Source: Ciona intestinalis
Lineage: Eukaryota > Chordata > Ascidiacea > Phlebobranchia > Cionidae
Length of the DNA: 64,000 bases
Reading direction: 5' to 3'
Assembly: GCF_000224145.3 (NCBI RefSeq)
Contig: NC_020166.2
Span: 4,733,339 to 4,797,338 of the forward strand
Both the position numbers and the translations under genes were made by a program. Below the pieces are notes generated by a model. It saw only the letters and a list, made by a program, of their open reading frames with translations. It had not been told where the DNA came from and did no database searches. Shown here one piece after another: positions 20,081 to 32,592 of the stretch. Positions within the stretch are counted from its first letter, which is position 1. The number at the start of each line of letters is the position of its first letter.

Positions 20081-23000
20081 CTAGTTTCCGACTGCTGCAA
20101 TTAATTCATCGCACATTTTTGTAAGTTCTTCTCTTTTCTGCCGAGTTTCCTGCAGTTCAACATCAAGTCCTTCAACTTCTAAGATTTCTTTTTTAAGAAT
20201 TGACTCGAGCGCTAATATCTCTCGATCTTCCATTGCCATCATATCATTTGTCTCTTTCTTGAATCTTTCAGAAAAACAAATGTGATGAGACATTTAATAC
20301 TTCACATTAACCAAAGCAAGCTATTTTACCCTGTTTTTTTAGATCCTACAGAATACTGTCAAAGTTTCCCATATTACAAAAACAATAACCATATAACTTG
20401 TGCTGCAATTACTGATTAACTGCCGTGGAATAGGGAAAAAAAAATAACGATTTAAACATTTAAACCTGTTAGTAATATATAATAGAAAAGAAGTTAATAT
20501 AAAAAACACATAGTAGCATAATGTGTGTTTCGGGTTTATATCTTGAGTGTAAAGAAAGAATTGTATATTTAGATTTACTTCATGTCTTCTTCTTTACTAT
20601 TCATTTCAACTTTGTTCCTTTCTCCAAGATCTTTAGCAAATATTTGAAGATTTTGATCAAGTTCGCCTCGAAGTAAGTTCTCTACCTGATATAACATCAT
20701 TTATATTTATTTGTATTCGCCACTTTGAAAATGATAGCAAACATCATATTATTAAACAATAAAAAGAAGGGAATTAACAGGGAAATGAAGTCATTAAAAC
20801 CTGGTATGAGTAATCTTAACATGGTAGATGGTGATTGTTGGATGTACAATACACACATGCTACCTCAGTAACATCTCTGGTAACTTGTTAGGCACATTTA
20901 GAATCTGCAAATTTCTTTTACCTGGTTCTTGTTTTTGAGAAGAGAAACAACATTTTTCGTTTTTTTTCGATAATTTTCCAAAACTTCATTTGATGAAATA
21001 CAATCACTTGTACTTTCATGAACCATTTGTTTGTTTGAATTCAAATCTAACTCAGCCTTTTCTAAAATCACATCTGCTTCACGTTCACATTCTTTAATAA
21101 CCCTCCTGAAATATCAAATTATGTTTATTATTTATTTAAAAAATTTATCAAAAATTTTAGTGAATGCATAAATATATGTTCGTGTAACCTGCATTTAACA
21201 TGAGTATGAATGCATGTCCTGGAATTGATTATAACATCCAATGTGAATAATCTCGGTACACATAACAGGTTAAGTAGTAATAACACAGCAATTAAAGGTA
21301 AGTGTAAGAATATGATCAAAAACTCCCCCTGGTTTTCCAAAATATAACCGCTTATGTTCATACATGGTAACCACATAAACTTACATCAGTTGAACAACAT
21401 CGGAATTGTCTGGTGGATTTTCAAGTTCTGCATCAAGTTGTTTTATCTCTTCTTCCATCCTAAGAATCTCACGTTCACGCTCTCTCCTCTTAATTTTTTT
21501 CTCTTCTTCCATTTTTTGAATCTCTTCTTGTGGATCTTCATCATCCTACATCACAACAGTCTTATCTCAACATAAATCCAACAGATTTCAACCAACCATT
21601 GATGAACAACACAATTATAATCCCCAAGACCCCTAACAGTCTAGTTTCATAAGCAGTTTACTTTTAGGAGAAATTTAACAGTTGTATCCAGTGGCGCAGC
21701 CAGGGGGGGTTAGGGGGTCACGACCCCCCTTTTAAACCAAAAGAAAATTTGTTATTTTCTATTATCCATATTACATGTACAGTTTTAGAAATTCATATCA
21801 CGAACCTCTATGTTTCAAGTAAAATGTATATATGAAATTATATTAGACAGGAGTGAAATTCATTAGGAGATTCTGATTTGCTTTTGGGGTCATTTCCACA
21901 ACAGATATATTATGCTTATCTGTACCAATTTATGTAAACAACATAATATTATTAACTTACCGCATATGAAGTTGTATGTGTTGGTTGATGTGAAGGTATC
22001 ATGATTGAAGATCTTCCATCAACATCAACTTCATGATCATCCATGTTCATCATCATAATAGATGGTGAAGATCTAAAGTTTCAAGTAAAGTAAATCAAAC
22101 TTTGCTGAACTCAATCGAAGTTGTAGCATGGAAAGCAAGAAAAAAAGTAAAAGGAGAGTGTGGAAATGTAATATCTTTTTTATTAAAAAAAGGGGCACTT
22201 TTAAAAATTGAAATGGTTAAACCAATTATATGCAAGTTTTACCTGTTTATAGATTCTTTTACTTCAACATATTCAAAATCAATTAATTTCTGTAATTACA
22301 ATTAAACTTTATATATATATTAAACCATGTTAAATATATCAACAAAAAAATTATATATAGGGTGGGGGAACATGGAACAACTTTTTGTTCTATTTTCTTG
22401 TGCCATTTGGTAGTAAACAAAGAACATCAAAGAATTATTAAAACATATCCTCCGTGGGTAATTGTTTAAAACACAATCAGGACATTTGGAATTTATTTTC
22501 TACAGGTGTCCTGTCTTACCCGACACTCCCGACAGTACTATATAACTTTTAGCAAGATAATAAGTGTGATTGTAACTATGTACAAGAGAAGATGATTTTA
22601 ACTAAACACTGAAAAGGTTGTATCTTAAAAGAAACGTATTCCGAAAGCTCTATATTTATTTTCAGTTTAACGAACAACATTCCGCATTTTTCGTTACACT
22701 TCACACATATTGCAACAATGTATTTACTAATCGGAAATTTCTTATACTTCACAATGTAAATAACCTATTTCATTAAAAGCTAGTGTTTGTTTTTTAACTA
22801 TAATGTTAAACTGATAAGAAACAAACAATTAAATCACCTGTTTGGGAGTTTCAAACACATTGTCACCACCGGATATTGAGCCTGTGTATAAAAGTAGACT
22901 TTAACATACGTTACATAAAAGCACTAATAATTTAGAAAATATATAAAGTAACAGTTTTTCAACAAGTTTATTTTTGCATTGATGCTGCTTTTAGTTTTAT

Positions 23001-26000
23001 ATTGGTGCCTAAGAGCAACATATTATATAATAAATTTATAGAAAAAACTACATTTAAAAAGGAACAAAACAACAATAGATAAAACACTAGTGTGAGACAG
23101 AAATTGCTGTTAATTGAAAACAAATAAGAAACTGAAGTATGAAAGGGAATTTAACGTAGGTGTATTTCAAGAGACTTACATGAAAATGAAATGTCTTACT
23201 TTTTGTCAAATGAAAGTATTTAACAAAACAGGCATAAATTAAATAGTAGATTGTGTTGTTTAATAAAGGAACTAATAATAATTACCTTCACTTTCTGAAC
23301 CTACATACTTTGGATCTTTTATTCTGTAAAAACAAAATATATATAAAATAAGCACAAATATGATAACGCTATGACCAGCAAGTGTATAATGTCACAAAGT
23401 GTTGTCTTGATTAATTACTTGATTAGTTCAGAATTTTGTTCTATGATTTAACATTAAAATTTGGTCATCTTAGGTTTTGTGCCCTAAAACTACAAGCAAA
23501 GAATAATTTAAACATTACTTGACATAAACTTACAATGGAGATCGTTTAAGCAAAGGATCAAACTGAACAAATAACGATTGCTTGCGTAATTCACTTTCAG
23601 TTGGGGATACCTGGGTAAAATAGAATAACCACATTTACGTTGAACTACATCACAAGTAAAAATTAAGCTTACATGTTTTGAGAGTTCCTTATTTAGAAAT
23701 TCATCCCAAGCAATAAAAGAATCCATTTCTGCAATAACAATATAATATGTGTTACAACATTACAGGAAAGACCTGCTTCAAATTAATACCAACATTTCCA
23801 ATTCATTGTCCTTAACCAGCCTTTAACCCTTACCCCTAATTTTCATATTATTATTTTGTTTATTTTACTTAAAACTGATCTGTAAAGATATACATAACGA
23901 CGCAAAGCATAGGCCTTATTACATAAGTTTAAGAATTGTTTTACATGTACATGTTCATATATTACACATTTAAATTCTTATACTCAGTATATATTGATAC
24001 TTTAAATTTAAAACAGTTTATTTAAAAGAATGCTCAGTGCAGCCATAGAAAACATGTTTAGAAGATCACACTTCTACAGATTTTACGATTAAAACCACAT
24101 CAAAATACACAGGTATAATAATACCTTGTTCAGTAGATTTGCTCTCTGTGAAGTCTTGATTATCATTGTCTGGTAACGGTTCTACAAATAATTAAAAATA
24201 AATAAAGCAATGAAACGAGATACATGGTTTAAAACATTTTTTGTGTAGATATTTTTTATATTTTAATGAACGATCCAACCAATATTGTATGTAGTGTAGA
24301 CATATTTAATGGGAGAAGGAGATACAGGCTGCAAATATTAGGTTTTCATCAGAAAACCAGTTCGTAACATTTATTGAATTTTAGTACTTGCACTTTTAAA
24401 TTTGCCACTATCTTGTTTTATTAGATTGTTTAACATTATTCTTTTCTATTATACTTGTACACTATTGAACAACTCTGAAAATAAACAGAAAACTTAAATA
24501 TGCAATCATAAACAGACGTAGTTACACTCAATATTCCTTAAAACAATGGTTTATAGATTTGGTGTTTAATGATTACACTTACTTCGACTGAATGGTCATT
24601 ACACTTGGTGCCTTGATATGCATCACTTCTTGCCAATATCATGATGCCCTTCATTTCATTCTCAGTTGATGTTCATTTCAGTGAATGAACATTTGTCANN
24701 NNNNNNNNNNNNNNNNNNNNNNNNNNNNNNNNNNNNNNNNNNNNNNNNGCATGTACGTAAACTGGTACACACCTGCATGAAAAGATGGTTCAGTAAGTTT
24801 TCCTTCCACACCATCCACAGTCACAACATGAACATCATCTGTAGCGAGATCTGTTTGTTTTTCACTCGCATCATAATCTTGATCATCTGTTGTTGAGTGA
24901 AGTGCAGTTGAAACTTTAAATCCATCCAACTGTTTTGCATCGATGGTCATTACACTTGGTGCTTTGATATCATCACTTCTTCCAATCTCATATCCCTTCA
25001 TTTCATTCTCAGTTGATTTCATTTCAGTGAATGAACATTTTTCATCATCATGATTATGTTTTGATTCATTGCTTTCTGTAATTATTGAATCTTGTTTTAT
25101 TAACTGTTTGTAAAACTGCCAAACGCACACTATATGTATATAGTTTAGTATTTTCCATGACTTAAGTGACGAATAGCTATTAAAGTAGAAGTATAAATAA
25201 AAATATTGAGTGTAAATTCAAATGTCAATGTATGAATGGTTAATGAATGTAGCTTATTTTATAAAATGGTAAGGATGTTTTGTTTTAACACCTAAATGAC
25301 CTTATTCCCAAATTTACGAATTGTATGAAAAAAATGTGGGTAATTGTACTTTGTGTTTTTTTCTGTATGGCTGATAATTTGAAAATCTTATACCAAATTG
25401 TGATCAAGCATCAAATCTGTTACTTTTTTTGTTACGACACAAACGCCTAACCACTGAGCCACTGCAAGCCGCAACCTACACTATACAATTGATATTTAAT
25501 TACTATTATTCATTTACTCAAAAAGACTTTTAATGTTTAAAAAAATTGCTACACTATACGACAGTTTGGGCAAAACCAAATATTTTAAAGTATGGTGAAA
25601 GCATTCAAGAGTTGATAAAATCTAGTTAGTATTTCTCAGATTGCATGTACGTAAACTGGTACACACCTGCATGAAAAGATGGTTCAGTAAGTTTTCCTTC
25701 CACACCATCCACAGTCACAACATGAACATCATCTGTAGCGAGATCTGTTTGTTTTTCACTCGCATCATAATCTTGATCACCTGTTGTTGAGTGAAGTGCA
25801 GTTGAAACTTTAAATCCATCCAACTGTTTTGCATCGATGGTCATTACACTTGGTGCTTTGATATCATCACTTCTTCCAATCTCATATCCCTTCATTTTAT
25901 TCTCAGTTGATTTCATTTCAGTGAATGAACATTTTTCATCATCATGATTATGTTTTGATTCATTGCTTTCTGTAATTATTGAATCTTGTTTTATTAACTG

Positions 26001-29000
26001 TTTGTAAAACTGCCAAATGCACACTATATGTATATAGTTTAGTATTTTCCATGACTTAAGTGACAAATAGCTGTTAAAGCAGAAGTATAAATAAAAATAT
26101 TGAGTGTAAATTTAAATGTCAGTGTATGAATGAATGTAACTTATTTTATAAAATGGTATGGATATTCTGTTTCAACACCTAAATGACCTCATTCCCATAA
26201 TTACAGTGAGTTGTATAAAAAAATGTGGGTAATTGTACTTTGTGTTTTTTTCTGTATGGCTGACAACTTTAAAATCTTATACCAAATTGTGATCAAGCAT
26301 CAAATCTGTTCATTTTTTGTTACGACGCAAACGCCTAACCACTGCCAGCCGCAACCTACACTATACAATTGATATTTAATTACTATTATTTATTTAGACA
26401 AGAAGGTTTTTAAACAAAAAAGTTGCAACACTATACATCAGTTTGGGCAAAACCAAACATTTTAAAGCATAGTGAAAGCATTCAAGAGTTGATAAAATCT
26501 AGTTAGTATTTCTCAGATTGCATATATGTACACACCTGCATGAAAAGATGGTTCAGTAAGTTTTCCTTCCACACCATCCACAGTCACAACATGAACATCA
26601 TCTGTAGCGAGATCTGTTTGTTTTTCACTCGCATTATAATCTTGATCATCTGTTGTTGAGTGAAGTGCAGTTGAAACTTTAAATTCATCCAACTGTTTTG
26701 CATCGATGGTCATTACACTTGGTGCTTTAATATCATCACTTCTTCCAATCTCATATCCCTTCATTTTATTCTCAGTTGATTTCATTTCAGTGAATGAACA
26801 TTTTTCATCATCATGATTATGTTTTGATTCATTGCTTTCTGTAATTATAGTGTAATTATATCTTGTTGGATGTTTATATATTTATAAAAATATTCAAGCT
26901 TTCAAGTCATTAAACTAAATTATAACTATATATAATTTCTTTTCATCAGCTTTAACAGTAATTCACGTTAACATGTACCAATGTTGTGCAACATTACATA
27001 ATACTTTAAACATAAAGATGTTACTTGAAAGCACAGGTGAGAGATCTGTTGTCATATTACTTTAAACCTGACATTATTAAGGGTTGGCGTAAAAACTGTC
27101 AATCAAAGTCAATAAACGAAGAAAAACTGAGACTTGAGAGATTCTGTTTTAAAATGGCCAAATTGGAATTTTCAACTTTGAAAAGTTATAAAACCAATAG
27201 AACTTAGATGCCACTATCTAATACTACGGAATTATCATTTTGTTATTTTAATAAAAAAGGTTCAGTAATTACGATGCAGCCATAGTTAAAAGCCTTAGCA
27301 GACCCTTAAATTGTATTTAGTATTTCTCAGATTGCATGTACGTAAACTGGTACACACCTGCATGAAAAGATGGTTCAGTAAGTTTTCCTTCCACACCATC
27401 CACAGTCACAACATGAACATCATCTGTAGCGAGATCTGTTTGTTTTTCACTCGCATTATATTCTTGATCATCTGTTGTTGAGTGAAGTGCAGTTGAAACT
27501 TTAAATCCATCCAACTGTTTTGCATCGATGGTCATTACACTTGGTGCTTTGATATCATCACTTCTTCCAATCTCATATCCCTTCATTTCATTCTCAGTTG
27601 ATTTCATTTCAGTGAATGAACATTTTTCATCATCATGATTATGTTTTGATTCATTGCTTTCTGTAATTATTGAATCTTGTTTTATTAACTGTTTGTAAAA
27701 CTGCCAAACGCACACTATATGTATATAGTTTAGTATTTTCCATGACTTAAGTGACGAATAGCTATTAAAGTAGAAGTATAAATAAAAATATTGAGTGTAA
27801 ATTCAAATGTCAATGTATGAATGGTTAATGAATGTAGCTTATTTTATAAAATGGTAAGGATGTTTTGTTTTAACACCTAAATGACCTTATTCCCAAATTT
27901 ACGAATTGTATGAAAAAAATGTGGGTAATTGTACTTTGTGTTTTTTTCTGTATGGCTGATAATTTGAAAATCTTATACCAAATTGTGATCAAGCATCAAA
28001 TCTGTTACTTTTTTTGTTACGACACAAACGCCTAACCACTGAGCCACTGCAAGCCGCAACCTACACTATACAATTGATATTTAATTACTATTATTCATTT
28101 ACTCAAAAAGACTTTTAATGTTTAAAAAAATTGCTACACTATACGACAGTTTGGGAAAAACCAAATATTTTAAAGTATGGTGAAAGCATTCAAGAGTTGA
28201 TAAAATCTAGTTAGTATTTCTCAGATTGCATGTACGTAAACTGGTACACACCTGCATGAAAAGATGGTTCAGTAAGTTTTCCTTCCACACCATCCACAGT
28301 CACAACATGAACATCATCTGTAGCGAGATCTGTTTGTTTTTCACTCGCATTATATTCTTGATCATCTGTTGTTGAGTGAAGTGTAGTTGAAACTTTAAAC
28401 CCATCCAACTGTTTGGTATGAAAGTTTGTGTCATCCGCAACAACAGTAGATCTAGAATCATTCACAATCGATATGGCTGTATCTTCAATAATTTCATAAC
28501 TGCTTATGCTCATAGCAGACATCATTTTAAGCAAGTCATCTGAACTGTCATTCATTTGTTTTGATTCATTTACCAAACTGTTGGGATTTAATTTATTTTC
28601 ACAAATAGTTAAAGAAGCAGCATTTGTAGATTGCACCGAGGTGGGAGATGGTTGACAATACACTGATGGTGATATGATTGGAGGGGAATCTCTACTTTGC
28701 AGTGAAGGTAAAGCAATATTTGCCACAACAGCTTTGTCAAGAAGAGAATCTCTATTTGCACTTAAACACTCAGCTTGAACATCTTGAAAAAACTCAGTTG
28801 TTTCGCCACGTACGAGGTGGACACACCGCTCTATGGTTCGACCCTTGTCATCCAAATCAACAACCGTATATGGACTATCCAACAACACATCATGACCAAC
28901 TTGCATTCTACCACTTGGATGTTTCTCAGGTAAATTGGAGTCCGGTGTATGATCAGTAAATGTTGTATCTTGTGATGAAATATCTTTCTGTATTAAACAA

Positions 29001-30178
29001 ATCTCACACGTTTAAAATAGATTAAACACTCTTTTTAAAGTAAACAATGAAATTACTTCCAAGCTTAAGTTTAGTGTAAGTCTATCATAATTCAGTTGTT
29101 GGAAAAAATATGTTGATTTTGTTTGTTATATGATAAATAATACTAAAACTGCCATGCGATTTTATCTGTAGACTGTGCGAGTAATGAAGTAGTTTGGGCA
29201 TACATGATACGTATAAGGCAACTGAACAACAATAGATGGATTAGAAAACACACTGATATGTTGTTATGATGGTTAATGAGAATGTTAAAATTTTATTTAA
29301 AATTTCTCTAATTTTACCTTTTCAATGAATAACGATTGACCAACGTCTGTAATTCAAATAGAAGAAACATTAATATTTTGCCGTTGATGCAACCAAGCAT
29401 GTTATATTAATATAAACGAATAGCTTTAGGTTTGCTGTGTCACACCCTGATGATTTCCCACCATTTGGCATATAAATGTTGGAACATTTTACCGGGACTT
29501 AAGATCTATTTGTTCATAATGTAACATTAATAGTTAGAATAAATATGAAATTGAAAAACAGCATTAACAAGATCTATTATTTTATCGTATGTATACCTTC
29601 ATATATGGTATTATTGCAGATTGCCGACTGTCCATTATTTGAATTCAAAATAGTTTCATCGGTTGCTGTGAAATACAAACTATTGGGTTCTACCATAAAC
29701 GAAGCGTCTTCTGGTTCCAACGACATTATTCCAAGCTCGCCACCAAGGTTTTCTATATCTTGATGCAGCTTTACATCTGCAAGAAAAACAGATGACTAAT
29801 TAAGTGGAAAATATATTAGGTGTTGCAAATTTACCGTTACGTTTAGGCTGTGGTAACTTACAATTTTATATAAAAACACTAATGTGGGCACTTAAGAGAT
29901 ATTATTGCATAGTTTTTTATTAGTTACTCAAAAGTATTTTTACTATTTTAGTAAATGTAAATTTGTAAATATTTCTTTCTTTGTAGTTTATGTATGGCCA
30001 TGCCTATCTGTCGGATCAGTTGCAGAAAACAAATAAAAATTATAATAGAATACCGTGCTCCGTACCACCAACTGATGCTTGCTCATCATACACAGTGTCT
30101 TCACCACTTGAATTGAAAGAATTTTCTCCAACTGATGAGTTAGAAGAACTAGATAGTTTCACATATCTTTTACTTGAA
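20081..30178 (-). CDS. TACC: transforming acidic coiled-coil protein (TACC), first exon not found
   Basis: Minus exons: 30178-30066, 29776-29597, 29346-29318, 28987-28252, 27660-27358, 26838-26536, 25969-25667, 25075-24773, 24181-24125, 23728-23673, 23610-23534, 23323-23286, 22881-22838, 22289-22243, 22072-21961, 21545-21385, 21105-20922, 20685-20579, 20264-20081; frame stays open for about 1,111 residues. TACC proteins recruit XMAP215/ch-TOG to centrosomes and spindles after Aurora A phosphorylation. Seen: ELRKQSLFVQFDPLLKRSP, like the conserved motif before the TACC domain; a Glu/Lys-rich coil (KIKRREREREILRMEEEIKQ); VLENYRKKTKNVVSLLKKN-type TACC coil; and the terminus ELTKMCDELIAAVGN, almost the family signature. 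The acidic N-terminal half contains the tandem exon array. The 5' start and any untranslated exon lie above 30178 and were not identified. Confidence 0.88.
21690..21760. mobile_element. possible hAT-type terminal sequence (one end only)
   Basis: CAGTGGCGCAGCCAGGGGGG followed by a run of G and then a C-rich mirror (GACCCCCC) resembles a hAT end. No matching right end or target duplication was found, so this may be a truncated element in the TACC intron. Confidence 0.4.
22353..22552. mobile_element. MITE copy, inverted relative to 7069-7275
   Basis: The internal sequence is the reverse complement of the 7069-7275 element (shared blocks GTAGTAAACAAAGAACAT, CAAAGAATT, TTAAAACACAATCAGGA). Ends are TATATAGGGTGGGGGAACAT and, on the other strand, TATATAGTACTGTCGGGAG. 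It lies in a TACC intron. Confidence 0.75.
24588..24698 (-). pseudogene. partial, frameshifted sixth copy of the TACC repeat exon
   Basis: Matches the first part of the 303-nt exon but with several small insertions that break the frame, then leaves the homology after the residues VMTI and runs into a donor-like AA|GTAAGT (24582). Using that donor would leave phase 2, while the next exon (24181-24125) needs phase 1, so it cannot be spliced in frame. It abuts the 50-N gap, so low-quality end sequence or misassembly is as likely as true decay. Confidence 0.6.
24699..24748. other. assembly gap (50 N)
   Basis: Fixed-size gap between the broken repeat-exon copy and the first intact copy of the TACC exon array. 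The array is therefore of uncertain copy number. Confidence 0.99.
24749..28250. repeat. near-identical duplicated segments 24749-25660 and 27334-28245
   Basis: By eye, the intron following the first copy (25076-25640) and that following the fourth (27661-28225) differ by a single base (CAAAACC versus AAAAACC near 25571/28157), and the exons in them by only a few. The intron after the second copy is similar but clearly diverged. Each of the three introns also carries the same old SINE fragment (about 25240-25470, 26130-26345, 27825-28050). The intron after the third copy (26840-27316) is unrelated. Confidence 0.85.
24773..28413 (-). repeat. tandem exon array in TACC: four 303-nt exons plus a built-in fifth 3' half
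   Basis: Intact copies occupy 25075-24773, 25969-25667, 26838-26536 and 27660-27358. Each is exactly 303 nt, starts after TTACAG and ends HAG|GTGTG with phase 1 on both sides, so any number can be added or skipped without breaking frame. The large exon 28987-28252 carries the last ~54 codons of the module (KQLDGFKVST through EPSFHAG) at its 3' end; upstream it keeps only faint likeness (NESK, SYEI). Copies differ by a few residues. The module is acidic and has no known fold that I recognise. Confidence 0.9.
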
Positions 30179-31800
30179 CTAAAATAAAATGCAGTTGATA
30201 AGCATTGTTATGAATTGATGCGCATATAATTAAAAATGATCGAAATTCACATAAGATTCAATTCTCCACAATATATAAAAACTAGAAAGTTGCCCTCTCG
30301 CAGACAAAACACAGTGTGGAATAGTCTACCCTTTATTATTGTTTGGGAAAGATATTTTGTTTTGGCCCTGTATGCTATATAAAAGGAAGTTTTATAATTA
30401 ATATTGGGCATGTCTAAAACCCTAAAAATGTTATAATTGTAATTTGTGAATACACAAAATCCAACCCCGAGCTTCATGAAGGTAAATACTCAGGTAACAC
30501 AGCCTTGAATATGTAACTGTAAACAGGGCTGTTTTTACAACCACAAGTCAGGGCTGCATCCCATTTCTTTTGCAAAAAAATACTTAACTTACACACAAAG
30601 GTTCTCAACATTTTAATAGGGACCCAATGCAGAATCACAAAAGCGATTCTAATAATTGGAAAATAATTTGGAAACACTGAAAATAATTCAGGCTATCAAG
30701 GCAGTCAGGGTTTCAGAATTTTAGATATTCTGAATTTTTGGTAAATAAGTGAAGATCTGGTTTAAGTGATATAATGATACCATAAAAACATGCATGTGCA
30801 CATTAGTCACTTTGGAAAATAAAATAACACTGCAACACACAAATTTAATATATTAATATATTTATTTTCCTAAATAACTCAAGTTTTCTTGATTTCTTAT
30901 TTTAAGACTTTAGCTTACCTTTTCAAAAATCAAGTGTTATCTGTTTGTACGTTAAATGATGGATATGAATGAACCTGTTCAAAACATCAACATCTGCAAG
31001 TCACTCAAAGACTCTATGTATTATCTTACTAATAAAAATTGCAGAAATTCAAACATTTGAATCAAACTTATCTAAAAACATCAACAACTATAGTGTAAAA
31101 ATGTCATATGAAAACACATGCAACACACGTGTGGAACTGCAAAAATTGTGATCTTGTGTGACGTATGCCGATACTGCAGATATCCTACCTGGCCAATTTT
31201 TTATACATCTTGAGTCAGTTGGGTGTAGATTAGACTTTTTTCGAATAAATTAGCTTACTAACGCCTGCTTCAACTAACAGAAGAAACATAACAATAAGGA
31301 AACGTTCTCCACAAAAAAACCTTTGATTTGTTGTGTTCAACAAAAAAGTAATGAATGACAAGAGAGCTAAGCTCTAATGAATAAGCAGGTTATGTTATGA
31401 GGTGAATGAATGAATTGATTGATATATTTGTACCAATGTTAATATACATATATTAGCATTGATTTGTACCGAGTGCTATTGCGCATGCGCCGAGACGATA
31501 CGCAGTAGGTCAAAACAAATACAAATACAATGACCACCCGGTCCAAATTTATTACGACCCTCCATTGAAAACGTTCCAGAAACGAGTTTATACGTTAATA
31601 TTTTAGTTTTTGATTTAAAGTTAACAGAACTCAGTTGGTATGGTATTTGTAGTCTAGAAAAAGTAAGTATCACTAACAGACTTATTTTATGCTAGCTTAA
31701 TAGGCACATTTTATTTATAATTTACAGGTGCTTTGTGGTGGACCAAGATGATCCTAAAATTCAAAAATTGTAGCGGCCACTTTTGATATACTTTGTACTC
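30179..31800. other. TACC 5' region, no coding exon recognised
   Basis: Should contain the TACC first exon and promoter. A donor-like AAAAG|GTAAGC on the minus strand near 30919 has no usable in-frame ATG before it and could end a non-coding exon. The only strong motif is the GCGCATGCGC palindrome at 31481-31490. Tandem GAAT units near 31400 and 31812 belong to SINE tails or simple repeats. Confidence 0.4.
31461..31500 (+). promoter_or_regulatory. NRF-1-like palindrome within a dispersed motif
   Basis: GCGCATGCGC (31481-31490) is the core of the NRF-1 site. It is preceded by TTTGTACCGAGTGCTATT, and this longer unit recurs at 32528-32565 (inverted) and 61521-61560, so it may be repeat-derived rather than a TACC promoter element. 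Confidence 0.45.
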
Positions 31801-31804
31801 GTGC

Positions 31805-32134
31805 TATGAATGATGAATGAATGAATGAATGTAACTTACTTTATCATCGCGTGGCCGGAAAACGACAGTCGTTATAACACGGATGTGCATCTCGCGCCAG
31901 CTTACGAGTTACCAAGTATGTTACTTTGTGGGTGATTATTTTTTTGGATTTTTTTTCATTTTTATGTATGGCTGATAATTTGGACAACCCATTAGTGACC
32001 CCTGGGTTGGAGCAATTGCTGTTAAGTGTCTTGCTCAAGGACACATACGCCCACAATGGTAGCAGCGACGATCCTTGAACCCATTACCTCTGGGATTGGA
32101 GGCAGGCGCGCTAACCACTACGTCACGGCGCCAA
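31805..32134 (-). mobile_element. near full-length tRNA-derived SINE, minus orientation
   Basis: Read on the minus strand it runs from a GGCGCCGTGACGTAGTGG head, through the body (TAGCAGCGACG, TGTCTTGCTCAAGGACACAT and CTCGCGCCAGCTTACGAG on the plus strand), to a tail of GAAT/ATTC repeats. It faces the copy at 32593-33005. Confidence 0.85.
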
Positions 32135-32527
32135 ACACACAAACATGCTACAAACATAAAATTTGGACATTGTACTTACTAGATCCTATCGATACCGATC
32201 CCAAAATAAATTGTTATTAATGCAAAATTAACTATACATATTAATATTCGTCAAAAAAATATTTATAGAATTTTCCATTCATCCAGCTGTAAATATATTA
32301 TCGCGATACGTAATACCTAAAAAATAAAACGTTATTTTCTTTTAAAAATGCGGGTTTGCTAGTTGTTAAAATAAAAAAGTATGGTCATACCTTGAATCAT
32401 ATGAATATTAAATTTACAGATAGTTTTCGCGAAAATATAACTTACGCATACACATGTAGGTCACTAGCATGTTATTCCCATAAAAAAGTTAATATTTTTC
32501 CCACCTACTATGCATGCGTGGTGGCAT

Positions 32528-32565
32528 CTCGGCGCATGGGCCATAGCGCCCGGTACAAATATATT
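32528..32565 (-). repeat. inverted copy of the GTACCGGG...GCGC motif
   Basis: On the minus strand it reads ATATTTGTACCGGGCGCTAT followed by GGCCCATGCGCCGAG, matching units at 31461-31500 and 61521-61560. It sits just left of the plus-oriented SINE. Confidence 0.7.
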
Positions 32566-32592
32566 AATCGGAACGAGTATATCATGACACCA

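Noticed and set aside
24696..28906. Repeat-exon frames as separate small genes
   Set aside because: Each starts in intron sequence; only the 303-nt exon parts between consensus splice sites are conserved between copies.
30919..30975. TACC first coding exon
   Set aside because: A good donor is present, but in the required phase the frame hits a stop and has no ATG; at most a non-coding exon.
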